Shown one piece after another: positions 34,646 through 43,950 of a stretch of DNA of 64,000 nt. The notes under the pieces were generated by a model. It ran no database searches. It had not been told where the DNA came from and saw nothing but the letters and a program-made list of their open reading frames with translations. How positions within the stretch are numbered: the stretch's first letter is position 1; each line of letters begins with the position of its first letter. Both the position numbers and the translations under genes were made by a program. This DNA comes from Opacimonas sp014872805 (GTDB lineage Bacteria; Pseudomonadota; Gammaproteobacteria; Enterobacterales; Alteromonadaceae), in contig WKFN01000016.1 of NCBI GenBank assembly GCA_014872805.1, positions 124,001-188,000 of the forward strand, in the 5' to 3' direction.

Positions 34646-35204
34646 CCCCCCATATTTTTACATTCTGATTGCGGTAGTCCTTACCGCAATCCTTTATGTT
34701 GTCATTAACTGGTTTACCCAGCCTCGCCAATTAGAGTCTTCCGTATCGCCTTCAGGTGTGACTATGACGCAGCTTTTAAGTGTCCCTGAAGTCACTGAAA
34801 AGGCGTTGTTTTCTGTGGTTGAGGATAATCCCCAGATAATGCTCGAAGTACAGACTGAATTAGTTGCAACCGCCGAAAAACTCGGTTTTAGCGACTCTCA
34901 GTTGTCTTTCTTAGCGTCTGAACCGCTTTTGGATTATTTGAGGTATCATGCTAAACGCGAAATGTTTAATGCTGCTGTGAATCATGCTTATATCAATCTT
35001 GAGAGAATTGATGATATTAAAGCACAATACCCAGAAGCAAGAGATTTGTTTAAAGACGCTGAGCAACTCATTATTCGGCGTAATCAATTAATCGAACAAA
35101 TCGCGCTATCTCTTGCCAATCAAGACGGTCTATCGGTACCCACCAAGGCCCATTTTCAGGAAGCCGCGACTTTGTGGCGACAAAAAATGGCTCATTCGAG
35201 CTGA
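34626..35204 (+). CDS. Uncharacterised single-pass membrane protein
   Basis: A 192-residue product not recognised. One membrane helix near the N-terminus (about 10-28, YFYILIAVVLTAILYVVINW), then a soluble, mostly charged helical part, so probably a periplasm-facing anchored protein. The start is unsure: ATG 34626 or GTG 34617, both inside the 3' end of ihfA in another frame. The long overlap suggests it is read from the pheST-ihfA transcript. Codon use looks like its neighbours. It could serve in envelope functions, but nothing identifies a partner. Confidence 0.6.
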   Translation: MHRLQNNPPYFYILIAVVLTAILYVVINWFTQPRQLESSVSPSGVTMTQLLSVPEVTEKALFSVVEDNPQIMLEVQTELVATAEKLGFSDSQLSFLASEPLLDYLRYHAKREMFNAAVNHAYINLERIDDIKAQYPEARDLFKDAEQLIIRRNQLIEQIALSLANQDGLSVPTKAHFQEAATLWRQKMAHSS

Positions 35205-35304
35205 ATAATTCTTTAGCCTTTTTGAAATATGCCGACACAACGTTAGTCGCAACAACTTTCTTTATTGTCACAACGTTTCTATGATATGGTGAGTCAGTTC
35301 CACG

Positions 35305-37611
35305 TCAGTTAATCGGTTTGAGTCGTAAAGTATGAGCAGGTGCGCCCGGTAATAACGGACGTTTGCTGTGAGCAGCATAATCATCAAAACCCTTGCGATA
35401 AAAAGGTGATAATGGATGCCCTGATTGTCCTCCCGGAACCGTCATGATGGCATCTTCCCAACGACCTGGAGCAATGATAAAACGCTGTGATGCCCCGTGG
35501 TTGCCATTTTGTACTGCTGGCATATAGCTATCACCAAAGCCCGCAATAACTGGCATATCGAGCCAACCGGATAAAATCGGTACTTGCTGACTGATGGGAT
35601 GGCGAATATTCAGAGCATTGACTGTGCCCCATGCATATTGTTGAATATCTGGGCCGTGTTTGTTTGATAACTTTTTAATTGCTCTATCATAACTGCCCCT
35701 GAGCATTGCCGCATAATCGGATGCATCGTCAGGTAACCAGGATTTAGGTTGTTGATGCAGGATCTGTCTCAGTGCTGGCTCTAAATGACGATTGATGGGC
35801 CAAAACTCTACGTCGCGTTCTTTTAATGCAAAATACAATGGGGCAAATACGGTATTAACTACCTCAGAGCGAAATTTCCGAGCCAATGTATATCCTACGT
35901 CGGCAGAACACGCACAGGCCTGCCAGCGCTCTAATATGTCAATATCTGTTGCGTATTGCGCGGGTGATTTGCGCAAAGTATCAAGTAATAAGTCACGCCA
36001 GTAACGAATAAACAAGGCTCTATTGTCTAACTGCAATGCCATAAAGTCAGTTTCAGTAAAGCTATCTTTATTGAGTAAGCGTTGGGCAATTTGTTCACCT
36101 CTGATCCCTAAGGCATAACCACCATCGCCGAAACGAGTGATTTCGTCGCTCGATAATACTCGAGCATTTGCCGTCCAGAGCTTAGGGTATTGCGGAGAGC
36201 GATAAATAGGAGGTGTCATTTCAGGTAACTGCCAAGCATCGTCATAGCTCAGTGGTGATATGGCTGTTGCTTGTTTAGGCGTTCGCTGGGTGATGGCACC
36301 GGTTGGACGATAGCTGATGTTGCCAGTACGGTCTGCGGCCATCATATTTTGGACTGGGATACGCACATTCGCCGCAACAGCATGCAATTCATCAAGGTTT
36401 TTTGCTTCAGCAAAATTCAGTAATGCAAAATTATTGGCATAGGGCTTGTGTGCTACCCAGCTCAATGCATAGCGCTGTTCGCCTATTCTCGTAACTGGCC
36501 CAAATTTGGACATTTCAACTGTGTATGCTTCGTTACCTTCTGGTGTGAATATCGTTTCAACCACCTCGGTAAGCTGGACATTTGCGGGTAATCGTATCCA
36601 GTCCACATTATCCAAATTGGCGTTAGTAAATCCCCATGCCACATTAGGCGTAGCACCTACGACAATACCAGGAGCACCGGGTAATGAGACTCCTGCCACT
36701 TCGGTTTGCACATACTGTAACTTTGCTTTGTACCAAATCGCCGGGACATTCAAACCCAGGTGCATGTCATTGGACAGTAAGGCAAAACTATCTGGTGTAT
36801 GCTGGCTTGATACCGCCCAGTTATTACTGCCGATATCCATATCGCGGTCAGCAAAATCATGCTGGATATTCGCTTGCTTTTGAGTTTGCTGCTCGTTACG
36901 GGCTGATGAGGCCTGGGTTGGCAGTTCAGGAATCGGCACTTGGCTCAATGGAATGTCAACTTGATCTAAGGACGCTTGGGCAAAAGAAGGTTGCAACACA
37001 AAATCGACCATTTCCGAGCCAAATTCTTCTTCTAATATAGTCAGAGCCAAATCGCGTTTGACTTGTCCACCTTGTAAATCTAGATACATCGAATAGATAA
37101 CTAGCAATGAATCTTCAGCTACCCACGGCTTTGTCTCAGCGCCGACTAACCAATATTCAAATGGTTTGGTGGACATCTCTGCAAGCGCTTGATTGACGCC
37201 TTTAGTATAGTGTTGCAAGGTCAGTTGTTGTGATTCGGGCAGCGAGGCGAAAATGACCTCGGCACGCTGCCTAAATTGATGAAAACGCGCTTTTTTGTCT
37301 CGTGACAACGCCCCTTTGCCAAACAGTTCAGATAATTCACCCGCGGCATTGCGACGCAGTAAATCCATTTGAAACCAGCGGTCTTGAGCATGCACAAAGC
37401 CTAAGGCATACATCGCATCCAGTTTTGATTGGGCTAGAATATTTGGTACGCCATATTCGTCGCGATGAATAATGATGGAATGTTGGATATTTGAATGTTT
37501 TTTCTCGCCATCGATTACGGGTAAGGACTTTTCAACCATTACCCAAACCATGCCGATGGCAATGAGGAGTATACCGATAACAATTAAACAGATGATTTTA
37601 ACCAGACGCAA
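35305..37611 (-). CDS. Penicillin acylase family protein (S45, Ntn hydrolase)
   Basis: A 768-residue protein with an N-terminal hydrophobic segment (about 4-26) serving as signal or anchor. The alpha chain carries HRDEYGVPNILA and GFVHAQDRWFQMDLLRRNAAGELSEL in family order. The alpha/beta junction is IG-SNNW, where the Ser (about residue 261) would be the N-terminal nucleophile after self-cleavage. The beta chain has GVSLPGAPGIVVGATPNVAWG and the terminal GGQSGHPLSPFY. Family members cleave amide bonds of beta-lactams or of acyl-homoserine lactones; the natural substrate here is open. Single gene, divergent from nagZ. Confidence 0.9.
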   Translation of the reverse strand: MRLVKIICLIVIGILLIAIGMVWVMVEKSLPVIDGEKKHSNIQHSIIIHRDEYGVPNILAQSKLDAMYALGFVHAQDRWFQMDLLRRNAAGELSELFGKGALSRDKKARFHQFRQRAEVIFASLPESQQLTLQHYTKGVNQALAEMSTKPFEYWLVGAETKPWVAEDSLLVIYSMYLDLQGGQVKRDLALTILEEEFGSEMVDFVLQPSFAQASLDQVDIPLSQVPIPELPTQASSARNEQQTQKQANIQHDFADRDMDIGSNNWAVSSQHTPDSFALLSNDMHLGLNVPAIWYKAKLQYVQTEVAGVSLPGAPGIVVGATPNVAWGFTNANLDNVDWIRLPANVQLTEVVETIFTPEGNEAYTVEMSKFGPVTRIGEQRYALSWVAHKPYANNFALLNFAEAKNLDELHAVAANVRIPVQNMMAADRTGNISYRPTGAITQRTPKQATAISPLSYDDAWQLPEMTPPIYRSPQYPKLWTANARVLSSDEITRFGDGGYALGIRGEQIAQRLLNKDSFTETDFMALQLDNRALFIRYWRDLLLDTLRKSPAQYATDIDILERWQACACSADVGYTLARKFRSEVVNTVFAPLYFALKERDVEFWPINRHLEPALRQILHQQPKSWLPDDASDYAAMLRGSYDRAIKKLSNKHGPDIQQYAWGTVNALNIRHPISQQVPILSGWLDMPVIAGFGDSYMPAVQNGNHGASQRFIIAPGRWEDAIMTVPGGQSGHPLSPFYRKGFDDYAAHSKRPLLPGAPAHTLRLKPIN

Positions 37612-37695
37612 AACAATTCCTATGAGAATTTATTGTATTTTTTTGTAATACCTTAGCTTAAAATGCAAGAATTAACACATCTTTTTTGAAACGAT

Positions 37696-38718
37696 ATGCA
37701 CCCAATTATGCTTGATGTGGCGGGCTACGAACTGTCCGCTGAAGATAAAGAAATTCTTGCTCATCCATTAACGGGTGGAGTAATTCTATTTGCACGGAAT
37801 TATCATGAACCCAAGCAATTGAGTGCATTAACACAGGCAATGCGCAAGGCTGCAGGTAAGCCATTGCTGATTGCGACTGATCATGAAGGGGGCCGTGTGC
37901 AACGCTTTCGTGACGGATTTTTTGCATTACCTGCGATGGACAAACTTGCCTTTACCACACAACCACAAGAGGCTGCCCGCTACGCGGGTCAGATTATTGC
38001 CTATGAATGTTTTGCTCACGGTGTTGATTTGGCGCTTGCGCCGGTATTAGATATTAATGGTGTCAGCCAAGTCGTTGGCGATAGGGCGTTTGGATCCACG
38101 GTTGACGACATTATCGAGCAAGCCAAAGCCTTTATTGCAGGGTTGAAAGACATCGGCATGGCTGCAACGGGGAAACATTTTCCCGGTCATGGCAGTGTTG
38201 TGGCGGATTCACATATTGATCAGCCTATTGACAGTCGTGCTTATGCACTGATTAAACAGCAGGATATGCAGATCTTTGCCGACATCATCAACAGTATAGG
38301 ACTCGATTCAGTGATGCCCGCACATGTGATTTATCCTGCAGTAGATGAGCAACCTGCGGGCTTTTCTCGCATATGGTTACAAGATATCTTGCGCAACAAA
38401 TTAGGCTTTAATGGGGTGATTTTTTCCGATGATTTGGGCATGCATGCCGCGCAGGTGGCGGGCGACATGGCGCAAAGAGTAATGACTGCACTGCAAGCAG
38501 GTTGCGATATGGCGCTGGTATGCAATGACCGACAAGGCGTCATCCAAGCGCTCGACAATGTGCCTTATGACGCAGATAGTCTCCAACAGTATTCGAACCA
38601 GCCGCAGGATTTGATCCACAGCGTTCACACACAACTTGAACGTCATCAATATCAATATGAGAACGCTAAGCAAAACTTAACTAAACTGTTACTTCCTTTG
38701 TCTGAGTCTGAAAGTTAA
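37696..38718 (+). CDS. nagZ: Beta-N-acetylhexosaminidase (NagZ)
   Basis: Family 3 glycoside hydrolase of 340 residues that removes GlcNAc from anhydromuropeptides during peptidoglycan recycling in the cytosol. The signature KHFPGHGSVVADSH (catalytic Asp-His dyad region) and FSDDLGMHAA (nucleophile Asp) are present. No signal peptide. Start MHPIMLDVAGYELSAEDKE fits the family. Its 3' end overlaps the convergent adenosyltransferase gene by 38 bases. Confidence 0.95.
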   Translation: MHPIMLDVAGYELSAEDKEILAHPLTGGVILFARNYHEPKQLSALTQAMRKAAGKPLLIATDHEGGRVQRFRDGFFALPAMDKLAFTTQPQEAARYAGQIIAYECFAHGVDLALAPVLDINGVSQVVGDRAFGSTVDDIIEQAKAFIAGLKDIGMAATGKHFPGHGSVVADSHIDQPIDSRAYALIKQQDMQIFADIINSIGLDSVMPAHVIYPAVDEQPAGFSRIWLQDILRNKLGFNGVIFSDDLGMHAAQVAGDMAQRVMTALQAGCDMALVCNDRQGVIQALDNVPYDADSLQQYSNQPQDLIHSVHTQLERHQYQYENAKQNLTKLLLPLSESES

Positions 38719-39193
38719 CCCAGCGCGCCGCCACAAACAAATAATCGGACAAGCGATTGATGTATTGTAACACAGCAGGAGGCACGTCGTTATCATGTGC
38801 TAGATGCACCAAATGTCGTTCTGCCCGTCGAGCCACGGTTCTTGCAACATGCAGTTGAGCTGCTGCAGTATGCCCACCGGGTAAAATAAACGTAGTTTGT
38901 ACTGGCAATTGTGCGGTCATTTCATCTATTTGCGATTCAAGCGTGGTAACTTGTTGTTCGGTGAGTTCCGCATCGGCAGATAATACAAACCCCAAGGTGA
39001 AGAGCGCCTGTTGAATACTGGGCAAGTCCAATGCAACATCACGATAGAGGCTGTGTGCCAGACCAATATGTGCATTAAGCTCATCAAGTGTACCATACAC
39101 GTCCAACAGTACATCGTCTTTGTTGCGACGCTCCATATCTTGTAAATACACTTGGGTACATCCTTGGTCCCCTGTTTTAGTATAGATCTTCAT
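38681..39193 (-). CDS. Cob(I)alamin adenosyltransferase, PduO type
   Basis: A 170-residue enzyme that transfers the adenosyl group of ATP to corrinoid. N-terminal ATP-binding motif YTKTGDQGCTQVY, then VYGTLDELNAHIGLA and ARTVARRAERHLV, all typical of PduO/ATR proteins. No cobalamin synthesis genes are near. It follows csiV with a 17-base overlap and is convergent with nagZ. Confidence 0.92.
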   Translation of the reverse strand: MKIYTKTGDQGCTQVYLQDMERRNKDDVLLDVYGTLDELNAHIGLAHSLYRDVALDLPSIQQALFTLGFVLSADAELTEQQVTTLESQIDEMTAQLPVQTTFILPGGHTAAAQLHVARTVARRAERHLVHLAHDNDVPPAVLQYINRLSDYLFVAARWVNFQTQTKEVTV

Positions 39194-40220
39194 GCTCTGC
39201 AGAAACCTCTTTTACCGGGCGTTTATAACGACGTAACTCAACAATCATTCCAAAATAAGGATGATCAAAATAATGCACCTGCTGTGAAATGATTCGACGT
39301 CGTTGTTTAAATTCATGTGGCAGCAGAAGCCCATTTTCCAGAGTATAGAATCCCAAATGCGCATCAATGTGCAGGTATGGAACACCATTCACATATCGTA
39401 TAAATACGTTAAATATCCCGTCTAGTTCAAATTGAGCTTGGGTATATTCTACTTCGGTGATGGGTTCTATCTGGTCGGGATAAATGACAGTATCCGGTGC
39501 GGTGAGATTCGCGCGGATTTGAGAAGGCAAGTCATGCTCAATATTTTGCACAGCGTTAATTGCCGTTTCCTCGATCTCGGTATTATCCTCACTGATGGGT
39601 GAAATATCGGGTGATACGTAAGTTAAGTTTGTACCAGCAAGTATTCTGAGCGGAGTCGCGTTTTCTTCACCGACCATTACCGGTTGTCGCCAAACAGAGT
39701 GGAGCAGAGGCGTTGTGGATTTGTCCCAGCTTATATTTTTATATAGCTCGACAAGCTCCCTTTCTGCTGCGGGCAAAAAATGTATGCTTTCTGGGTAGGG
39801 AATGATGACTCCATCTATAATGATCGGAACGCGATTAATGTCTTCTAATGATAAAGTCGGAATAGAAATTGGCTTAAGGGGAAGCGCCTCAGATCGGCAA
39901 TGAATCAAGGCCTGAAAAGTTTCGGTATCACACACCGGCAGAGCCAGATATAACCAACGTAAATCAGGCAAGAGTTTGTCGAAAAATAAACTGGAGTTGG
40001 ATTGAGCAACGTCTATTTTGAGATTGGAAGCAAACTGTTCTTGCACTTCTTCAGGAGCGGAATTGTACTTGAATATCAATATTTCAACATCAAACCACCA
40101 GTCTGTAGTATCGTTTTGTTGCGCATTAGCAAAATTGAAGCTTAGCCCAATAAAAACAAGGGCTGAAAACAATGATTTAGCCGTTATGCGTAACGGTTTT
40201 TGATGCGTGTCTAAGCTCAT
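39177..40220 (-). CDS. csiV: CsiV-family periplasmic protein
   Basis: A 347-residue exported protein (signal peptide ending NFANA, about residue 33) with WWFDVEILIFKYN at the start of the mature part and the end region FELDGIFNVFIRYVNGVPYLHIDAHL ... QQVHYFDHPYFGMIV. This is the pattern of CsiV, described in Vibrio cholerae as a peptidoglycan-binding protein that works with LpoA to activate PBP1A. The gene starts directly after the mfd stop, as in Vibrio. Called from these segments and synteny. Confidence 0.8.
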   Translation of the reverse strand: MSLDTHQKPLRITAKSLFSALVFIGLSFNFANAQQNDTTDWWFDVEILIFKYNSAPEEVQEQFASNLKIDVAQSNSSLFFDKLLPDLRWLYLALPVCDTETFQALIHCRSEALPLKPISIPTLSLEDINRVPIIIDGVIIPYPESIHFLPAAERELVELYKNISWDKSTTPLLHSVWRQPVMVGEENATPLRILAGTNLTYVSPDISPISEDNTEIEETAINAVQNIEHDLPSQIRANLTAPDTVIYPDQIEPITEVEYTQAQFELDGIFNVFIRYVNGVPYLHIDAHLGFYTLENGLLLPHEFKQRRRIISQQVHYFDHPYFGMIVELRRYKRPVKEVSAEHEDLY

Positions 40221-43200
40221 TTAAGCCGCCAATCCTTCTTCATAGAATCCTAATAATAATTGTTCCACCCATTCAATTCGAGCCGCTGCAAAGGGAGCAG
40301 ATTGATTGACATTTAACTTGGTTGGGCCAGCAAATTGATAAATATTCGGTTGCGATTGCACCAGCTTAATCAACCAGCCAGGGTTAATTTTGGCATCTTG
40401 CGCAAATTCCACCATACCACCTTTGGCGTTCGCTTCAATCTTTTTAATGCCAATATGCTTGGCGATAAGTTTAAAGCTGGCTAACATAAATAAGTGTTTT
40501 GCCGCCTCGGGCAATAAACCAAAGCGATCAATCAGCTCTACTTGTAGCTCATCAATGCTTGCTTGGTCTTGGCATGAAGCAAGTCGCTTATAGATGGATA
40601 AACGCATGTTGACATCGCCCATATAATCTTGTGGTATCAAAGCAGGGATGCGCAGTTCTATTTCACTATCATCGCTAATGCTTTCGGTCAGAACGGGTTC
40701 TTTTCCGTCTTGAATCGCTTTTACCGCTTTATCTAACATATCCATATAAAGGCTGAAACCAATTGACGCGATTTGTCCAGACTGCCCATCACCTAATAGT
40801 TCTCCTGCACCGCGGATTTCTAAGTCGTGTGTAGCCAACGCAAAACCTGCACCGAGATCTTCTAGTGAGCTAATGGCTTCGAGACGCTTCACCGCATCTT
40901 TGGTCATGCGCCTTGGGTGAGGAGTGAGCAAATAGGCATAAGCTTGATGGTGTGAGCGTCCAACACGGCCTCTGAGTTGGTGTAATTGTGCTAGACCTAG
41001 ATGGTCGGCTCTATCCATAATAATGGTATTGGCAGTGGGGACGTCGATACCGGTTTCTATGATCGTAGTACATAGTAATACGTTATAGCGCTGATGATAG
41101 AAATCATCCATAACGGTCTCGAGTTCGCGCTCTTTCATTTGCCCATGACCAACCGCAATTCTGGCTTCGGGGATGATTTCGAGTAACTCTTGACGGGTTT
41201 TTTCGATAGTGGCGATATCGTTGTGCAAAAAATATACTTGTCCACCCCGCAATAATTCGCGCATAATGGCTTCGCGAATGATGTCTTCTCGTCGTTGCAT
41301 CACAAAGGTTTTTATTGGCAAACGTTTTGCTGGTGGGGTTGCAATGATAGATAAGTCTCTCATCCCACTCATGGCCATATTCAAGGTGCGAGGTATCGGC
41401 GTAGCTGTCAGCGTGAGAATATCTACATCCGCGCGAAGAGCCTTAAATTTGTCTTTTTGTCTGACCCCAAAGCGATGTTCTTCATCAATGATGACCAGAC
41501 CTAAATCTGCAAATTTGACATCCGCAGAGAGTAACTTGTGAGTTCCGACTACGATATCCGCTTGACCACTGGTAATCTGTGCGAGGGTGGTTTTTTGCTC
41601 TTTGGCTGAGCTAAATCGAGATAACACTTGGATATTAAATGGCCAATCATTAAAGCGGTTTACAAAATTCTCAAAGTGCTGTTGGGCAAGTAGGGTAGTA
41701 GGTACGAGTATTGCGACTTGCTTGCCTTGATGCGCGGCGATAAACGCTGCTCGCATTGCCACTTCGGTTTTTCCAAAACCCACATCGCCACAGACTAAGC
41801 GATCCATGGTTGAGGCACTCCCCATATCATTTAATACTGCTGCAATGGCTTGGGCTTGATCTGGGGTTTCATCATATGGAAAGCTATTGGCAAATTGCTG
41901 ATACGCATCCCAATCAATACTGTGTGCATAGCCTGGTTTGGCGGCACGCTGCGCATACACATTGAGTAATTCTGCAGCGACATCGCGCACTTTTTTGGCT
42001 GCTTTTTCTTTGGCTTTTGACCATGCATCTGAGCCAAGAGCATGTAACGGAGCATGTTCTGGATCACCACCGCTGTATCGTGATATGGCGTGCAATGAAG
42101 CTACCGGTACGTAGAGTTTGGCCCCTTTGGCATACTCAATGGCCATAAACTCGGTTTCTACGTCCCCTGCAGCAATGATTTCGAGTCCGATAAATCGTCC
42201 CACTCCGTGATCAATATGCACAATGGGTTGCCCCGCACTGAGTTCCGCGAGGTTGCGAATGATCGCGCCTTCATCCGTTGCTTGACGCTGGTCGCGTCGC
42301 CGCTTCATAGTGATTTGATGGCCGAGTAGTTGCGTTTCGGTGATAAAGACTAACGTTTCGCGCGTACCTTTGTAGATAAATGAATTCTCAACTCTACCCA
42401 CCATAATACTGACGAGACTGGAACATGAAAATGCTTCACTAAAATGCTCTATGCTCACCGGTTTTAAAGAGGTTTTTTTGAGCAGTTGTAATAGGTTTTC
42501 TTTACGGCCTTGGGTTTCTGCACAGAACACAACCCGCGTGCTGGCTGAGCAACCTTTGATGAAGTTGTCCAAGGCCATAAATGGGATTTTTTTGCTGCCA
42601 TCAACGGCGATTTCAGGCAAAGGTAAACACCCAAAATTCTCTCGACTCCTTTTACTGGCGGTTTTACTCTCACTGAGGCTGATCCGAGCAAAAGCCTTGA
42701 ACAGCCCAAAGCAAGTGTTTTTATCCAAATACAGTTTCTCTGGTGCGAGCAAGGGGCGTTCGACATTGTAGCGATACTGCTCATAGCGATGAGATAAATC
42801 TTGCCAAAAGCGCTGTGCCGCACCTTCGAGATCTTCATCTAACATCAACAGGGTTTGTTTTGGAAGATAATCAAACAACGTGGACGTTGAACTAAAAAAC
42901 AGGGGCAAGTAGTATTCTACGCCTCCTGGCATCATGCCTTTAGTAATTTGCGTAAACGCCGAATCTTTGCTCGTGTAATCAGGGAATAACTCCAGATACT
43001 GTTGACGAAATAAAGTTAACGCATTGCTATCAGTAGGAAACTCTCTGGCTGGTAAGAGTTTAATCTCATCTACCGCTTCGCCGGAACGCTGGTCAGAAGG
43101 ATTAAAAAAGCGAATAGAGTCAATTTCATCGTCAAACAAATCCACCCGAAATGGTTTATCAGAGCCCATTGGGAATAAGTCAATGATTGAGCCTCGGACG

Positions 43201-43709
43201 CTGAACTCACTGTGACTCATCACTTGTGATACATGCAAGTAACCTGCTTGCTCTAGTTGCAGGCGAAATGCGTTCACATCCAAGGTTTGTCCGCGCTTAA
43301 GATATAACGAGTAGTGAGCTAGGTAGTCGGTAGGCGCGAGGCGTTGCAGTGCTGTTTTCATCGGCACAATAATGCATTGAGTATTGCCTTGCGTCAGTTC
43401 GTATAATGTTTCTAGCCTTTGTGAAACAATATCTTGGTGCGGAGAAAAGTGGTCATACGGCAAAGTTTCCCAGTCCGGAAAAATCTGGATGTGTAGTTTT
43501 GATTTGGCAAAGATCGGAACCTCAGTTGCCAAGCGTACCGCACTGTTCATGGTGGGCGTTAAAATAACGATTGGGCGCTGTTCAACTTCAAGGGCTTGAG
43601 CGATGGCAAGTGCCTTGCTTGCTCCATGTAATTCGCCCCATCCTAAGTGAGGGGGAAGTTTGCCGACACCTACCTCATCGGGTAAGGTAATTGATAAAAA
43701 TGAACTCAT
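40221..43709 (-). CDS. mfd: Transcription-repair coupling factor
   Basis: A 1162-residue SF2 translocase that removes stalled RNA polymerase and recruits UvrA. Domains in order: UvrB-like N-terminal region (about 1-350), degenerate linker, RNA-polymerase-interacting domain (about 480-550, IVHIDHGVGRF), helicase motor with CGDVGFGKTEVAMRAAF (Walker A) and DEEHRFG (Walker B), RecG-like translocation motif, and a C-terminal TRCF domain. Length is normal. Same strand as csiV and divergent from lolC. Confidence 0.97.
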   Translation of the reverse strand: MSSFLSITLPDEVGVGKLPPHLGWGELHGASKALAIAQALEVEQRPIVILTPTMNSAVRLATEVPIFAKSKLHIQIFPDWETLPYDHFSPHQDIVSQRLETLYELTQGNTQCIIVPMKTALQRLAPTDYLAHYSLYLKRGQTLDVNAFRLQLEQAGYLHVSQVMSHSEFSVRGSIIDLFPMGSDKPFRVDLFDDEIDSIRFFNPSDQRSGEAVDEIKLLPAREFPTDSNALTLFRQQYLELFPDYTSKDSAFTQITKGMMPGGVEYYLPLFFSSTSTLFDYLPKQTLLMLDEDLEGAAQRFWQDLSHRYEQYRYNVERPLLAPEKLYLDKNTCFGLFKAFARISLSESKTASKRSRENFGCLPLPEIAVDGSKKIPFMALDNFIKGCSASTRVVFCAETQGRKENLLQLLKKTSLKPVSIEHFSEAFSCSSLVSIMVGRVENSFIYKGTRETLVFITETQLLGHQITMKRRRDQRQATDEGAIIRNLAELSAGQPIVHIDHGVGRFIGLEIIAAGDVETEFMAIEYAKGAKLYVPVASLHAISRYSGGDPEHAPLHALGSDAWSKAKEKAAKKVRDVAAELLNVYAQRAAKPGYAHSIDWDAYQQFANSFPYDETPDQAQAIAAVLNDMGSASTMDRLVCGDVGFGKTEVAMRAAFIAAHQGKQVAILVPTTLLAQQHFENFVNRFNDWPFNIQVLSRFSSAKEQKTTLAQITSGQADIVVGTHKLLSADVKFADLGLVIIDEEHRFGVRQKDKFKALRADVDILTLTATPIPRTLNMAMSGMRDLSIIATPPAKRLPIKTFVMQRREDIIREAIMRELLRGGQVYFLHNDIATIEKTRQELLEIIPEARIAVGHGQMKERELETVMDDFYHQRYNVLLCTTIIETGIDVPTANTIIMDRADHLGLAQLHQLRGRVGRSHHQAYAYLLTPHPRRMTKDAVKRLEAISSLEDLGAGFALATHDLEIRGAGELLGDGQSGQIASIGFSLYMDMLDKAVKAIQDGKEPVLTESISDDSEIELRIPALIPQDYMGDVNMRLSIYKRLASCQDQASIDELQVELIDRFGLLPEAAKHLFMLASFKLIAKHIGIKKIEANAKGGMVEFAQDAKINPGWLIKLVQSQPNIYQFAGPTKLNVNQSAPFAAARIEWVEQLLLGFYEEGLAA

Positions 43710-43738
43710 GTATGATTAATTTGCTTGTTGTCAATGTC

Positions 43739-43864
43739 TCAGTTGTTCGGATTGCATATGCATGGTTGCACGCACGAGTGCTTCTTGGTCATATTAGCGG
43801 GCCGACTATACAAAATAGATAATAATGCGGTACTGTCTTCTTGTTTTTGTGATAACTCAGACAT
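43739..43864 (-). other. Possible short or frameshifted coding stretch upstream of mfd
   Basis: A 41-codon ATG frame (MSELSQKQEDSTALLSILYS...) starts at 43864 and ends in the region before mfd. In its second half the neighbouring frame reads YDQEALVRATMHMQSEQLRH, which looks more protein-like than the first frame's end. This may be a small gene with a frameshift, or chance. No homologue is recognised. Confidence 0.25.
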
Positions 43865-43950
43865 AGTTTTCTCGCTAAACATCCGATAATGGCTTATTAT
43901 GCCTTAAAAATCATATTGCTACTACGTTCAACGCAGAATTCTATACATCT

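Noticed and set aside
36506..37040. Two plus-strand open frames (125 and 118 codons) inside the penicillin acylase gene
   Set aside because: The acylase reading on the minus strand shows the full set of family motifs; the opposing frames have no domain or ribosome-binding signal.
42464..42838. 124-codon minus-strand frame inside mfd in another frame
   Set aside because: Same-strand frame within an intact 1162-residue Mfd reading; no sign of an internal gene.
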